Below the pieces are notes generated by a model, which searched no databases, was not told the origin of the DNA, and saw nothing but the letters and a program-made list of their open reading frames with translations. The position numbers and the translations under genes were made by a program. Below are positions 47,115 to 58,435 of a stretch of DNA of 64,000 bases, in pieces; positions within the stretch are counted from its first letter, which is position 1, and each line of letters starts with the position of its first letter. Source of the DNA: Physcia stellaris (taxonomy: Eukaryota > Ascomycota > Lecanoromycetes > Caliciales > Physciaceae); NCBI GenBank assembly GCA_018902385.1, contig JABSSW010000048.1, positions 62,001 to 126,000 of the forward strand, given 5' to 3'.

Positions 47115-47797
47115 ATGGGTAAAGTCCACGGGTCGCTCGCGCGTGCGGGGAAGGTCAAGAGTCAGACGCCTAAGGTATGCACATATCACTTCTCCAAACC
47201 TGGCTCTACGACCGCAGCAGGCTCGCGGACATGCAAGCTTCTGAGCTCTTCAACTATCACTATATCAGTTCGGATTCTTTCCAACGCCGGAGAGCAATCG
47301 AGGCCTTGAAAGCCCAGTCGTGAAAGCTATCCAACAGCCGGAGACACCATTCATATAGAAGGACTTAGGATGCTAATGCGGATGTGGAAATGTAGGTGGA
47401 GCCTCAAGAGAAGAAGAAGACCCCCAAGGGCCGCGCAAAGAAGAGAATCACATACACCCGGCGGTTCGTCAACGTTACAATGACTGGTGGGAAGAGGAAG
47501 GTCAGTCATAACCTCTACCTTTTTCCTTCATAAATGTCTGGTTACTTCATACCGAGTTGGCTTTTTGTCGCATATGGGACATGGTCGGAAAGTCAACAGT
47601 GTGGTGTGGAAGCCAACAAGAAGGGGTCATCAACCTTCAGGGTCAACGAGACCTGCTTTAGACATCGGCACTCGGGCAGGGCAAACACAAGAGTTCAAGA
47701 GCGAGGAATTGAAATGCTCGGAAATCACCAAGTTGAAGAAGACAAAGAGTGTGCTGACATCTGCGTCTTCTAGATGAACCCCAATCCGACCACTTAG
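47115..47797 (+). CDS. rps30: Small ribosomal subunit protein eS30 (no ubiquitin-like fusion)
   Basis: Three exons, 47115-47174, 47396-47500 and 47774-47797, give 62 residues, the usual length for fungal eS30. The sequence starts [20 protein letters not shown], continues with the basic segment [16 protein letters not shown], and ends MNPNPTT after the last intron. The protein is almost all basic and binds 18S rRNA near the mRNA path of the 40S subunit. Unlike the animal FAU gene, there is no N-terminal ubiquitin-like part. The introns are 221 and 273 bp, several times longer than others in the window; long introns are usual in fungal ribosomal-protein genes. I looked for snoRNA C and D boxes in both introns and saw none. 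Confidence 0.95.
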
Positions 47798-48802
47798 ATC
47801 CTCCCTCCTCTTCCTCCAAACCATCAACATGCCTCTATCGAACTTCTGGTCACGAACATGCAGATCCCGAGAAGGACTGGACTTGTTGAAGAGACAGTGA
47901 TATGCTGCGTGTAAACTTGATAGGCGGTTTTTAGCTGCGAGCACAGGTCGCTATTACAATGATAACATGCTTGCGAGAAAAAATGCAATGTTATCAAAGC
48001 AATAAGAATAAGTGACTCTGCCGTGGCTGAGTTACCGGAAATCTATTGTGATGCGATTCCTACCATCTTCCGTCAAAGGTAGCGACGCTACCACATTACT
48101 TATTAACGTTTCCATTCCTCTTGTCAATCTCACATCCATACCCACTCCCCCTCGATGTCGTCCCATATCCTGCTCCTATACTGCAAAGACGAGCGATCCC
48201 CAGATCTAATACCCTTTCAGTGCCAGCACCCTCCATACATTTTCTCCTTCTCCAATTTTCATAAGCCTAATAATCACCTTCATTCTATACCTCCAACTCC
48301 AGACAACGCCCACTCCCATTCCTTCTTCCTCATTGCACCCATTATCTTGCCCCCTTCCCCCATCATCTTTACCAACCCAACCCAGTGCAACCCATCCAAA
48401 GCATCTATAACAATCTCCAACTCCTCAATGGAGACCACCAAACCCCCTCTCCTCTCAAAGAACCACCATCGATAGATCCACCCAAAACGTAACAAAAGCC
48501 CCAAAAGGTTTCTACACGAAGGGGAGCTCCGTCTTTGGCGGCTTGGCTATCCTTCAGGTACTGGCTTTGGATTTAAATATAGCGAGGATGTTTCTGATGC
48601 GGATGGTGGAATAGGTGATTTAGTGGGAGGGTGTGTAGGGATGTGTGGACAATGGTGTGAGGTGCAAGGGGGTAGATGTGGAGGTGCTTGTGATGATCTC
48701 GGGGTTTTGTGTCTCGTGGGTGGAGGGAGTGGGTTACCTAGTTGGGGAGGCTGCAGAGGCTTGAGTGGTTTGTTGAGTCGTTGAATCATCAAATCTCAAA
48801 TG

Positions 48803-48829
48803 GTCGAGTCGTCGAGTCGTCGAGTCGTC
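48803..48829. repeat. GTCGAGTC 8-bp tandem repeat
   Basis: Just over three perfect copies of an 8-base unit (GTCGAGTC), flanked on the left by diverged GAGTCGTTGAATCATC. The unit also matches part of TGAGTCG/TGACTC-like motifs, but no gene is near enough to assign a role. Confidence 0.85.
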
Positions 48830-51015
48830 ACGCCATCCATACAGCTATACAATCAGTCCGACTATCGTTTTCGTTTAGAAATCCATCAAGTCTTCAACCC
48901 ACGTCCAGTGCTCTAGCTCCAAAGCTGACAGAAATAGGCATTGACGGAGAAAAGAAGAGCATGCGGACTTGTACGAAGCACGAGGGAAGGTCATCCTACC
49001 AGCTGTAGAGGCACAATCCCTGCAAGGGGTTAGAGCGAGGAGTATTGGGATCTGACTTCGATGGTAGAAGATAGTCTTGCTGGCTTCTGGGCACTCTCTT
49101 TACCTTCCCGCATCAAGCGTCGACTTTTCCCCTCCTCAAACCGAAAAGCGGAAAAAGGAACAGGAGGCTCGCTATATCATCCAGCTTTATCCGTGGAGGT
49201 AGGAATCGGGGGAGGATGGTAGATGCTGGAAAGTGGAGTGGAGAACGAGGAACATGAGGGGTTTTCAGAGAGTATGTAGGGAAGTCAACTCTGGGAGTTT
49301 TGGGTAGGCGAGTGGAATTTGACGTGCAACGAGTGATGCACTGTGCGTTTCAGCTGGGCCCTTTTGTGTGAAGGGGGCAGGGCCGGAAAGTTCCTGCTGC
49401 GGCCTTGGGATCTTGCTCCTCCGAAATGAAGGGACTCAAATGGGGGAAGAGAGGTCTTTTTTGGTTCGATGGTGCGTAGGATGTGGCATTCCCTTAGCTA
49501 CAAAACATGGGGTGCTTGTAGGAGTTCGGAGGGTTATGATTCGTTAGTTGTGACTCAAGGTAACGATCTAGGGAAAGGGAAGGAAGGTTGTATTTCGTTA
49601 GGTATAAGGCTGTGGCTATGATAGTGTTTGACATGCGTCCGCTGATAGAGATGAGTGGATACAATCAGTAAGTCTAAGTCTATGAACTCAGATGAAAGAG
49701 GAAGCTATGAGATTTTCAGATGAGGAAATCTAGGATCCTTGTGATCAATTTCGTGGAAGAGCTATTTGTCATGGTCCCGGTATCAAGCTATGGTGCATTG
49801 GCGACAGCTGGAAACAGGCCAGGGAGACCTGAGGCCTATCGTAATGGATGAGAATATAGTGGCAAAGAAAGACGTATACAGAGAATGACGAACGACAGGG
49901 CACGATAAAGGAGTTTTACACGGTATACTATCCTGCTGCGCATACAGGCCACCTTCAATTCTTGAATGCAGGTGGCTCTGCAGGCATCTGTGGCCGTGTA
50001 CTTCGAGTTATTCTCCTTATGGATCGTCTCGCTTCAGAGGCAATCTATGAAGCCGACGCAACGTCAGAGGTAGCCTAAGTCGTCACTCACCGGCGGCGAG
50101 CAGCGGTGTCAGAGGGTTTTTTGTCATGGGATATTGTTTGCCACGATGGTCGAACGACATGGATGATGTTGGTGTGGATTAGTTTTCGCTCCCAACAGGG
50201 AGAGAGATAGCTGCCACCCGGAACCGAGATAAGTGAGTCAGCAGATGGATGATCGTGTCGCAGTATTTCAGAGCATGTTTTGCAATTGGCCAATTCACCA
50301 CTGGGGCTGTCGTGCAATCCTGGGATTTCGGCCCTCTGTGTCCATATGGACTCAGTTATGCCAAGAGCGTAATGTCAGTGCTGGCCTGTGCCAATCAGCA
50401 TACAGATGGATATCTGTTCCTTCGCGACGGTCTGGCAAGCATCAGTCTGTCCGACCGTGGCGACAGTGTCGAAGGTGGTGGCAATCGACCGAGAGATTCT
50501 GCCGTACACACACTTGTGCAATCATATAATTCAGTGATTTGATATTCCATCGCTATGGCATGATAGAAGCGAAGGAGTAAGGTAGATCTTGTTGTTGGAG
50601 GTACCGATGTGGAGGCAGTGCCGTGTGCCTGTATGGAACATCACCAACGTTCAGTCGGTACCAAGATTGAAGGTAGGCACACTCCGAACCATCACCTTCC
50701 TTCGTAATCTCCGTTACCGAGAAAGGAGCTTCGGCTCAAGGTTGACAAGGTTGCGTGATCAACAGGTCGGGGGTTGGTGCCTTCCTAGCATGGCCTGGAC
50801 CTGCAGCTGTAGCGGCCGACTTGGGGGCGACCCCACGCTATGATGGACACAACCAACTCGCCGAGAGAACCACCATTACGAGCTTGTGCAGGTCCTGCCG
50901 TAGGGGTGGGATGGTGCAATTGGTGGCGCCAATCTTGATTGTCTAGGAGAACCAGCACCGTGCCGCTTTCTAATAGATAATTCCAACGATCTTATCTTGG
51001 TCGGCCAGGTCGGAC

Positions 51016-51047
51016 TCCCCGGATACGAAATCCTTCGTATCCGGGGA
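51016..51047. repeat. Perfect inverted repeat with 14-bp arms and 4-base loop
   Basis: TCCCCGGATACGAA at 51016-51029 is followed by ATCC and then the exact reverse complement TTCGTATCCGGGGA at 51034-51047. The arms carry CCGG near their outer ends. No target-site duplication or transposon is evident around it, and no gene ends here, so it is recorded as a structural element of unknown role. Confidence 0.9.
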
Positions 51048-52571
51048 TTGTGATGCCTGAGACAAGACACAATTGCTGTGACCGAAAGGTTTGAAGGCGA
51101 TCGCTGAGTTTACTGTTGCGTCCTCTGTCGCCAACAACCTGGAGATAGGTTCTTCGCTTCTTGTTGTCCTTTCCCTACGAGTTATTGACAGACTGCTCCA
51201 CGGTCGTCTTAGCTGTCCATTGCCTAGCAAAGATATCTGCCGTTCCGTCTGTTTTTGATGGTGGCGCCCACAGCATCCACTGTATTCATCAACATCAAAT
51301 CCGATGGAGTGTAAGCCCGGCGACGATCGGTCGATGAGGATGAAGTAGAAGCCTGGATGAAATTTTTTTAAGAGCTGGTGGAAGTCCTTGAGGGCTCAAA
51401 ACCGAGCATATTTGGATGCTTCTCTTTTTGTTGAGTCTGGTCCTACGTGCTGGACACGAACAGATCTGCACATGGGCAGGGTACTTCGATCACGAGGTGT
51501 CCCATGGTCTGGTGTGGTGTAGTTTCCCGTCTCATGAATCGCCAACCATGTAACAAGACGCGTACCCGTTCTCGAGACAAAGCGCATCAATCTGCCATGC
51601 AGAAGTCACCATCGTCTGATTCCGTCCCAGGTCGGGTAATCGCAGGTCTGTCGGGGTGTATCCCAAAAACTCGCACCACATGATATCAGACCGTGGGAGA
51701 AGGAATATGCTCTATGAATATGGAGCATCATCCCTGCTTGAGAAACGTAGCGTGTACTCGTACTGGGGAGTATCGACCGGTCTGAGTTGGTTCTCTGATT
51801 CCATTGTAGTAAGGATCGAAAGAGGACTGCTTCTAAATCGCCCTTGAGCTTGCCGATCTCTCTTTCGTAGATAGGGCTTGGAGGAGGTGTATTTTGGTGG
51901 CTGTAGTTTCAAATTGGAAAGTTCTTTCAAATAATCTGTCAGTCACATGGTCATATGCTCGGCGTAGCTCAGGCATACTTACTGCCCAATGAGAATGCCT
52001 TTTCCGCCGACAACAGATGTTTTGAGCTCAACCAGCCATGGATCTGATGGTAGTGTCTTCTGTTTCGACTCTGCCTAAACAGCACTGAAGGGAGCTGGAA
52101 GCTGATCACATTTACTTAGTGTGCGAAAGATGGCAATAATTGTAGCTCGGGTGTAAGAACCGGCAAAGAATTGATATTGCAAGAAAGCCCCAGGGTATCC
52201 CGCAAGAAGAAATGCAAAGTTGCAAAATATTTGTACAAAGAATGCAAATTCGCAGATCCGGACATCCCGTGTCGCATCTCCTTGATGCCGCGCTGCCCAT
52301 TGCGCTCCGTGCCGTTTTCTCCTTAGCGATTCGCTGAAGACAACCGTGCAATCCGTCGTAAAGTCCGCTTACCCCCCAATGCTGCCTGTATTGTACAAAC
52401 CGATGAAAGAACAAGCTAAAACAGCTGAGCTCGCTGTGTACACTGGCAAAGCTATGCCTTGAAATCGAAAGAAATTGTGGATGGCACCAGGCTCAGTGTC
52501 CACATATCAAGTACCGTGCCCTATCTACATGGTGGTACCCAACTGTGCTGTGGGTCGTGCTGAGCGCTAGC

Positions 52572-53895
52572 TCAGTCGTGAATAACGGGTAACGTTGCAC
52601 CAAATGGTGGAGGGATGTCTTCTTCCTGTACTCGGGGGAGCGCACATGACTCCGATGAGTACCATCCAGAGAATTCGGGTGGCTTCATCAATCCAGTGCT
52701 GACTGGTGGATTCCAGCTCGAATGCGACGTCCCCCAGTGTTGCATTGGCTGGGTTGCTAAGGGAGCCACAGCTGCCTCGACCATGGCTGTGTGCTGGAGT
52801 GACACTGGAGGCATTTCTGAGGCACGGCGTCTCATATCGGAGTCGTATGCGTGAGGAAAGTGGTTTTGAAAGGTTTGGTATGCATCCTGGCCTTGATGCA
52901 AGGACATCGTCCGTGCAGGGGTAGGCCAAACAGTGCTCTCAGTCAGAGGTGCGAAAGAAGTAATGGAATCACGACCTGAGGATGAAGTTGGAGGACCAGA
53001 GAAGTGGTTCGGAAAAGCTGGGGTAAGAGGCGATCTCCAGTGGCTTTGAGAGTGGTCTTCTGGTGTAGAATTACCGGCGGATAAGGGGCCATGTTCCAGA
53101 TAGGGTGATTCCCACTGTGCCGAATCTCTATGTTGGAAGTACTCGTAGTTTCGAGCACTGTAAGGTGCTGTTGAAGGTTAGCGGTTGCGAAGAACAGATT
53201 CTTGGAAGCGGACTCTAGGACGTACCTCTGCTGGCTGGAGATGCAGAGCTAGCACTCAGTGACATACGAGATGGGGGGAAATCCTGGATCGAAAGTGGTA
53301 AAGGTGGAAAGTGGTTGAAGTCTTCGACCTGATGGACCAAGTGGCCACCAAGCGGCGGCGAAGATGAGGCAGACCCGGACGTCTCGCAAGATCGAGCTTC
53401 AACAGCTGATTTCGTGCGAGGCCGCCGCTCTCCTTGGGCTTGGGGGTCAACAGGCAAAAAACTGCATTCCTTCTTCAGTTTGATGCAGTTCAAGCATCTC
53501 TGCTGCATGTCGTCTGACGCCAGCAAACACCGGATCTTACGCCGCCTACAATGACCTAATAATCCGGTCAATACCTGAACGTCATGGAGTGGACTGTACA
53601 TACTGCAAGCTATCGAGGTTCGATGATAGCCAAGCTTGTTACGTTTTGTTTTGTCCATCAGAGCATTGTCACCAGCCATCCCCCGGACATTGGGGGTCGA
53701 GGCAGACCGCCTTAGTCCACGACCCGAGACTGAACTTTTCCTCCGTGGTCGTGACATGGATGACATGTTCGCGGCCGAGTGATGCGGCATGTGCTGTGAA
53801 GGTATAGAATGAAGAGCCTCGTGATCGAGGGAGGACTGAGGTTCCGCTGCACAATCCATGGGCGGCTGCCCTATATGTTCCGGTTCTGCCGTCAT
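52572..53895 (-). CDS. Zn2Cys6 (C6) binuclear cluster transcription factor
   Basis: Three exons on the minus strand: 53895-53604, 53555-53226 and 53167-52572, giving 405 residues; introns are 48 and 58 bp. The DNA-binding domain follows the conserved lead KRNKLGYHRTSIAC and is split by intron 1. It has C97-x2-C100-x6-C107-x10-C118-x2-C121-x6-C128, with RRRKIRC between the second and third cysteines. The 96 residues before it are S-, R- and H-rich (RRSASTPNVR). After it, PVDPQAQGERRPRTKSAVEA is a common linker in this subfamily, and the rest is rich in S, P, W and H with no fungal-specific middle domain. Most C6 factors are longer and carry that middle domain; this one belongs to the short class. 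Target genes cannot be inferred, and no biosynthetic cluster surrounds it. Confidence 0.85.
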
Positions 53896-56800
53896 GTCAA
53901 GCTCTTTATACGGCCTATGCGTTATCCAAACCTAGAATGCAGTAACCGGATTTCGTAATCGGGGTTTCAGTCTGGTCTGTTTCCCCGCAGCCATATAGAT
54001 TTAGAAAAGGTTCGGGCAGGGTGCGCCTTTGCGATCATCTGCTGCAGGTCAAGTTTCAGGTCGCTGGGCCTACTTTGACGTCCCGAACGTTTGGGATTCT
54101 AAATTTGTCGAAGCTTCGGGACGTATCTGGATAGGCGAAATCAAAACAATAGACGTTGCACGTTGGAGACTAGTACAAGCAGTGTGGAAATCGCAGGAGA
54201 GTGAGAGGTGAGGATGTAGAGACTATATCAAACAATCCCACCCGTCGCTGTATTTTGTAGATCCCCACTAATCGAGGTACGATAGCGGCTTCGAGTGAAG
54301 GCAATCTAGCAGGTAGAGCACCTTTTCGAATCAGTCCTGGTCGGGTTTGGCGCACCAGCAGGGGCGAATGAACGAATGGAAGGTACCGACAGTAGTTTGA
54401 GGTGTGCTTGTGGAAATAGTAGTCCTGTTCCCTGAAGGTGCCAATTATGCGTGGCTTGAGGGCTCAAACGAGTAGGAAAAGGCTATGAGAAGCATGGACC
54501 ATGGGTATGACTCGAAGTGAAACAGACGAAACTAAATTGCAAATTAATTCGCTGTCGGCAAAAAGCAAAACATATTTCTCCTTTCGTGCAGGGAATAGGC
54601 GACTGATCTGCTGAAGCTTCTTCCTTGGGTTTTTAAAAGTCGATGATCATATCGTGGTTAACATGTGGCAACCAGGAACAGGGATTGCAGCCAATATCAA
54701 ATGGTCCCAGTTACAATTCATGTTGATCTTTCATTGCGCTACCTTCAAGCTTCGAGTTCGTCTCCTGCACCGAACCCCTCCTGGACTGCACATCTCACCA
54801 TGAAAATTCCTGCTAAGATTTTCTAGAAGATCTGGTTAGTCTTGTTGTCATGGGCTGTCAACAATCGACCAACGATGGCCCCGTCCACTAGCATCATTGG
54901 ATGCTGGAGATGCCACACCTTTCGCAGGAGTGGCTCCAGATCCTACCAGTCGGCGGTCAGCAGCCCCAGATTCTGTGTTCCCCAGCTCGTCTGGAAAGTG
55001 GCCTACGACGGTCTCTGGTAGGCTCGATAGGGCCGCACAGCTGACTGTCAGGACGACAACCCTATCGATCCAGGCTACCTGCAGTGCACCCTATGTCAAC
55101 GATCAGGCAAATGTTCCAAGGAGCAGCCAGCAGCGCTAGTGGCATCTCCAAACTCGAGCCCAAAGGCGCGATGTCATTGGTGGGTAGCTTTCTTTGTCGT
55201 TGACGCTCGTTCCAGTCGGAGAGAATGAGGGGTGAGACTACCAACAGGAGAGAAGCATTGCACCAATTGAGTTCGGCCCTAGAATGTGACACCATCTGGA
55301 TTCACCTTACTGCTTTTTTTTTCATGTGGGCTGGGTGATGGCGGTCCCCTTGTGCGGTCGCGTGGCATGGAGTGCGGCAAAATCCTAAGTAGGTAAGTCT
55401 GTAATCAACTTTTTCGCCTCTGCGAATTAGTAACCCTGCTGATCCACTCCACGTGAAGAGATCGTCCGAACTATGCCAATAGAGAGGTTGTGCCGGATTA
55501 CACAGCACAGCATGAGGCTCGTGCTGGCGGCTATGAGGACAGCTTGCTTACAGCGTCATGCGCGATGAAGAGAGTGGTCAGATAGAGCAACGATGGTGTG
55601 TCGTTAGAAATCACTTTCGTCACTCACCTGGAAAAGCCAGAAATAATAATCCAGATGAACTTGCCGGGCATCCGAACACACCGAAACTCCCCACAAGGCT
55701 GCAGACCCTGGCTCCCTCTCGCCTTTTCCAGCTCGGCACTGAAAGCGCTCTCATTGGTCCGCTTACAGCATATAAGCGACGTGTGTGCAAATCTCTTCAG
55801 GCCCTTGGCATTGCAATACTTGGCACTAAGATCTCATACCACGTATCGTACCCTCCTTCTCCCCGCACTTGTATTTCCTACCGAGTAATCAAAGCTCAAC
55901 TTGAGACCTTCGGCATTGTTTATGCAATACTCCGTGGTCGTTGGAGGAGCTGAGATCAATAATGTTGCCAGACCCTGTGGTGACTTTGGTGCTCTTCAGT
56001 CTTCATCTCACCATCCATGCTCGGCTACGGCTGATCCCCTCACAGGACGCCAAAAAGTTCGATAATTCTGATCGCCCGGAGACACTAGTTACCTCGACAC
56101 TTGTGGCTCCGGAGATTGTGGAGAAACCCACCTGCCAGAGGCAGTAACTATTGTCGACACGTTATCAGATACTAGTACCCGGCTTCGGGAATTGCCCCTG
56201 ACATGACAACGGTACCGCACGTGGAGAGATCGTCGCGATCGTCCAGGCTTCTAGAAGTATGCAATCAATCTGCCGGACCGCGGTGGAAGATCCTAGAATA
56301 GTCATGCTACGAGAACAATGCGACTGTTCACTCCTTCTTTGCGGATCCGTTCAAAGTCTATGACTGCCTCAGTTGTGTTTCCAACGCAGCTAAAACCATG
56401 AATCCTGATCACAGATCACGAATCTTCAAAGGCCGACCTTGAAGCGTCTTGGCCACGAATAAAGTATCCGAATATTCGGCATGCATATTTCCTCCGCGCG
56501 AGTGAGTAGGTAGTTGAGGGTTCAAGTGGTAACGAGGTCTTACGATACATTGACTCTGGTGGCGAGCAAAACCGCCTCTAGCTCCAGGAAGAGCTTTAAT
56601 TCCAGCATCTTGGAAGCGCCCACCTCCATAAGCTCCTCGGAGCCGCGGTCGCCAGATGACCATTTTGGATCAGGCGTGGTCCAAGTTCAGCTTTATGGAT
56701 GGGCAATTCATTCCCATTGTAGGGGAGCATTGGTCTTCACGCCGTCAAATATTGAAATCTGCAAGCAGCGAAGTGCGTCATTCGCCTCAAGATATCAATG

Positions 56801-58415
56801 ATACATTGACGCTAATCTCGTTGACGTATTAAATACCGTTCATTGAGATAGCCTTGAAACCGTTCCAGCAGGTCCAAGCTTGCCACGTGCTGGCAATTCT
56901 CCGAACGTGCTGCATTTTCTACGGCGGATAGATGGTTTCCGGCTGTCTTAGTTATACAGAGGAGTATTGTTATTATTAGATATGGGATCCTGTATTTCTG
57001 TAACGTCAAACGACCACATTGGCCTGCTACTCGAGAGGGTGTTACGCCTGAATCTGGCATCCATGCCTAGTTCGCCTGGAATTGGGACTCTTACTTCACT
57101 CAATCCTCTTACCGCTGTGCTGAGCAATCCCGGTGATCGACATTCATGATGCTGCATAGAATTTGGTATTGTTTGGTGGGTGCAGTCGGCTGGTGCTGCG
57201 TCGAGTGCGGTCGTTGCTCGTACCAGTGCGCTTCTTCTTTTGCGTCTGTGCTGTCTTGGATGAAGAGTGTCGAACTACCAAATCATGCTGGTACCTGCCT
57301 TACTACTTAGTAGTATGAGAGAATCCCGTCTGGCGGATGTACCCGATCGTCAGAGCTGTCTCCAGGGTCATCGTGCATCAACGTGCGACACTGATACAAG
57401 TATTTTCAGCCTCTATGCACCCCCACAAGGTTTCACAATCTCGTCAATGACCAACCGTCTTTCTCGCCGGTACCTCGAATATTAATAGCATTGAATGTTG
57501 CACAGCCTCAGGCTTGTCTTGTACTCAGTCCAAACATCCTTCTGGCTGCTCACCTGGTCCGAGTTCTTGTCGCATGTCGCAAGTATAAGAGCATCCTCCA
57601 TTGCTCGATTCCCAGCACTCGAACACTGGCAGTCTGCATTCCATGATCGACTGGAGAATTCGGCTGATCTACCGCAGGTACGAGTATGGGGAATACTGGG
57701 GTGCGTGCGTCGAAATAGTTCCGATTGCATAGTACCGTCCTTTCGTGTCTCGGAAACCTGGCCACGATACAAACATCCTGCATACACAGCATGTTTGAAT
57801 TTAGACTACTGTTACACTCAGTCTATCTAACCCCGCCCTTTGAAACAGGTGGGTTGGCGATCTCTTCTACGTCGATATCCAGATTCATCTATATGTTTGT
57901 GCGTCATGCAGGTTTGTTGATCAAGTCTCATATCTGTGCTAATCATTGACCGTGATCAATATGTGCAAGCATTCAAACTTAAGCTTGCAGCTCGAGCGTT
58001 TCTAAGCACTGACTTACTGGGCAAGTCTGTGCTTATGCGACAGCGAATGGACACGCCGTTGATTCGGTTCGTTCAGGATAAGCATTCTCAATCCGGATTT
58101 TCTACACGACCGGGAAACATATTGAAGCCAACGTACCGTTCCTCAAAGGCTTCGATGTGGAATTTTACGCTTGGATCGATATGAAGGTTTGTCTGCCTGG
58201 CCATAACGATCGCTGTTGGCAAGAGGTGCGGAAGTATCTTTTAAACTAAAATGCTTTGCAGTGCATCGGCAACAAAACATTCCTACAACTAGACGGAATG
58301 GCAACTGTTACCATCAATGAATAGACTAAATCATTGCTGGAGCGCGTCAAGCCGGATGGCTGTTGGGTACTGAATCTGCCTTGTCACAACTACATCTCGT
58401 TCTACCGATCTGTTT

Positions 58416-58435
58416 GTGCCGTGAATTCACGGCAC
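58416..58435. repeat. Perfect 20-bp palindrome centred on GAATTC
   Basis: GTGCCGTGAATTCACGGCAC reads the same on both strands with no loop. It lies in the gene-poor region, among coding-like fragments. It could bind a dimeric protein or be chance in a window of this size. Confidence 0.85.

Larger units (their letters stand above)
47798..52571. other. Gene-poor region with simple repeats and a perfect hairpin
   Basis: No complete gene is supported in these 4.8 kb. A C-rich segment occupies 48120-48480, and an 8-bp tandem repeat lies at 48803-48829. Plus-strand open frames at 50249-50542, 50589-50843 and 50755-50946 overlap and look coding-like in places but share no recognisable domain. A perfect inverted repeat lies at 51016-51047. 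The last 400 bases should include the 3' untranslated region of the Zn2Cys6 gene. Confidence 0.5.

Noticed and set aside
46806-47189. Minus-strand open frame over the eS30 start
   Set aside because: It starts with a GTG, has no domain, and overlaps the well-supported first exon of eS30.
53215-53895. Secondary-metabolite cluster around the Zn2Cys6 factor
   Set aside because: No polyketide synthase, NRPS, terpene synthase or tailoring enzyme lies next to it. The FMN enzyme and rhodopsin-domain gene are 6-10 kb away, beyond a ribosomal protein gene and a gene-poor gap.
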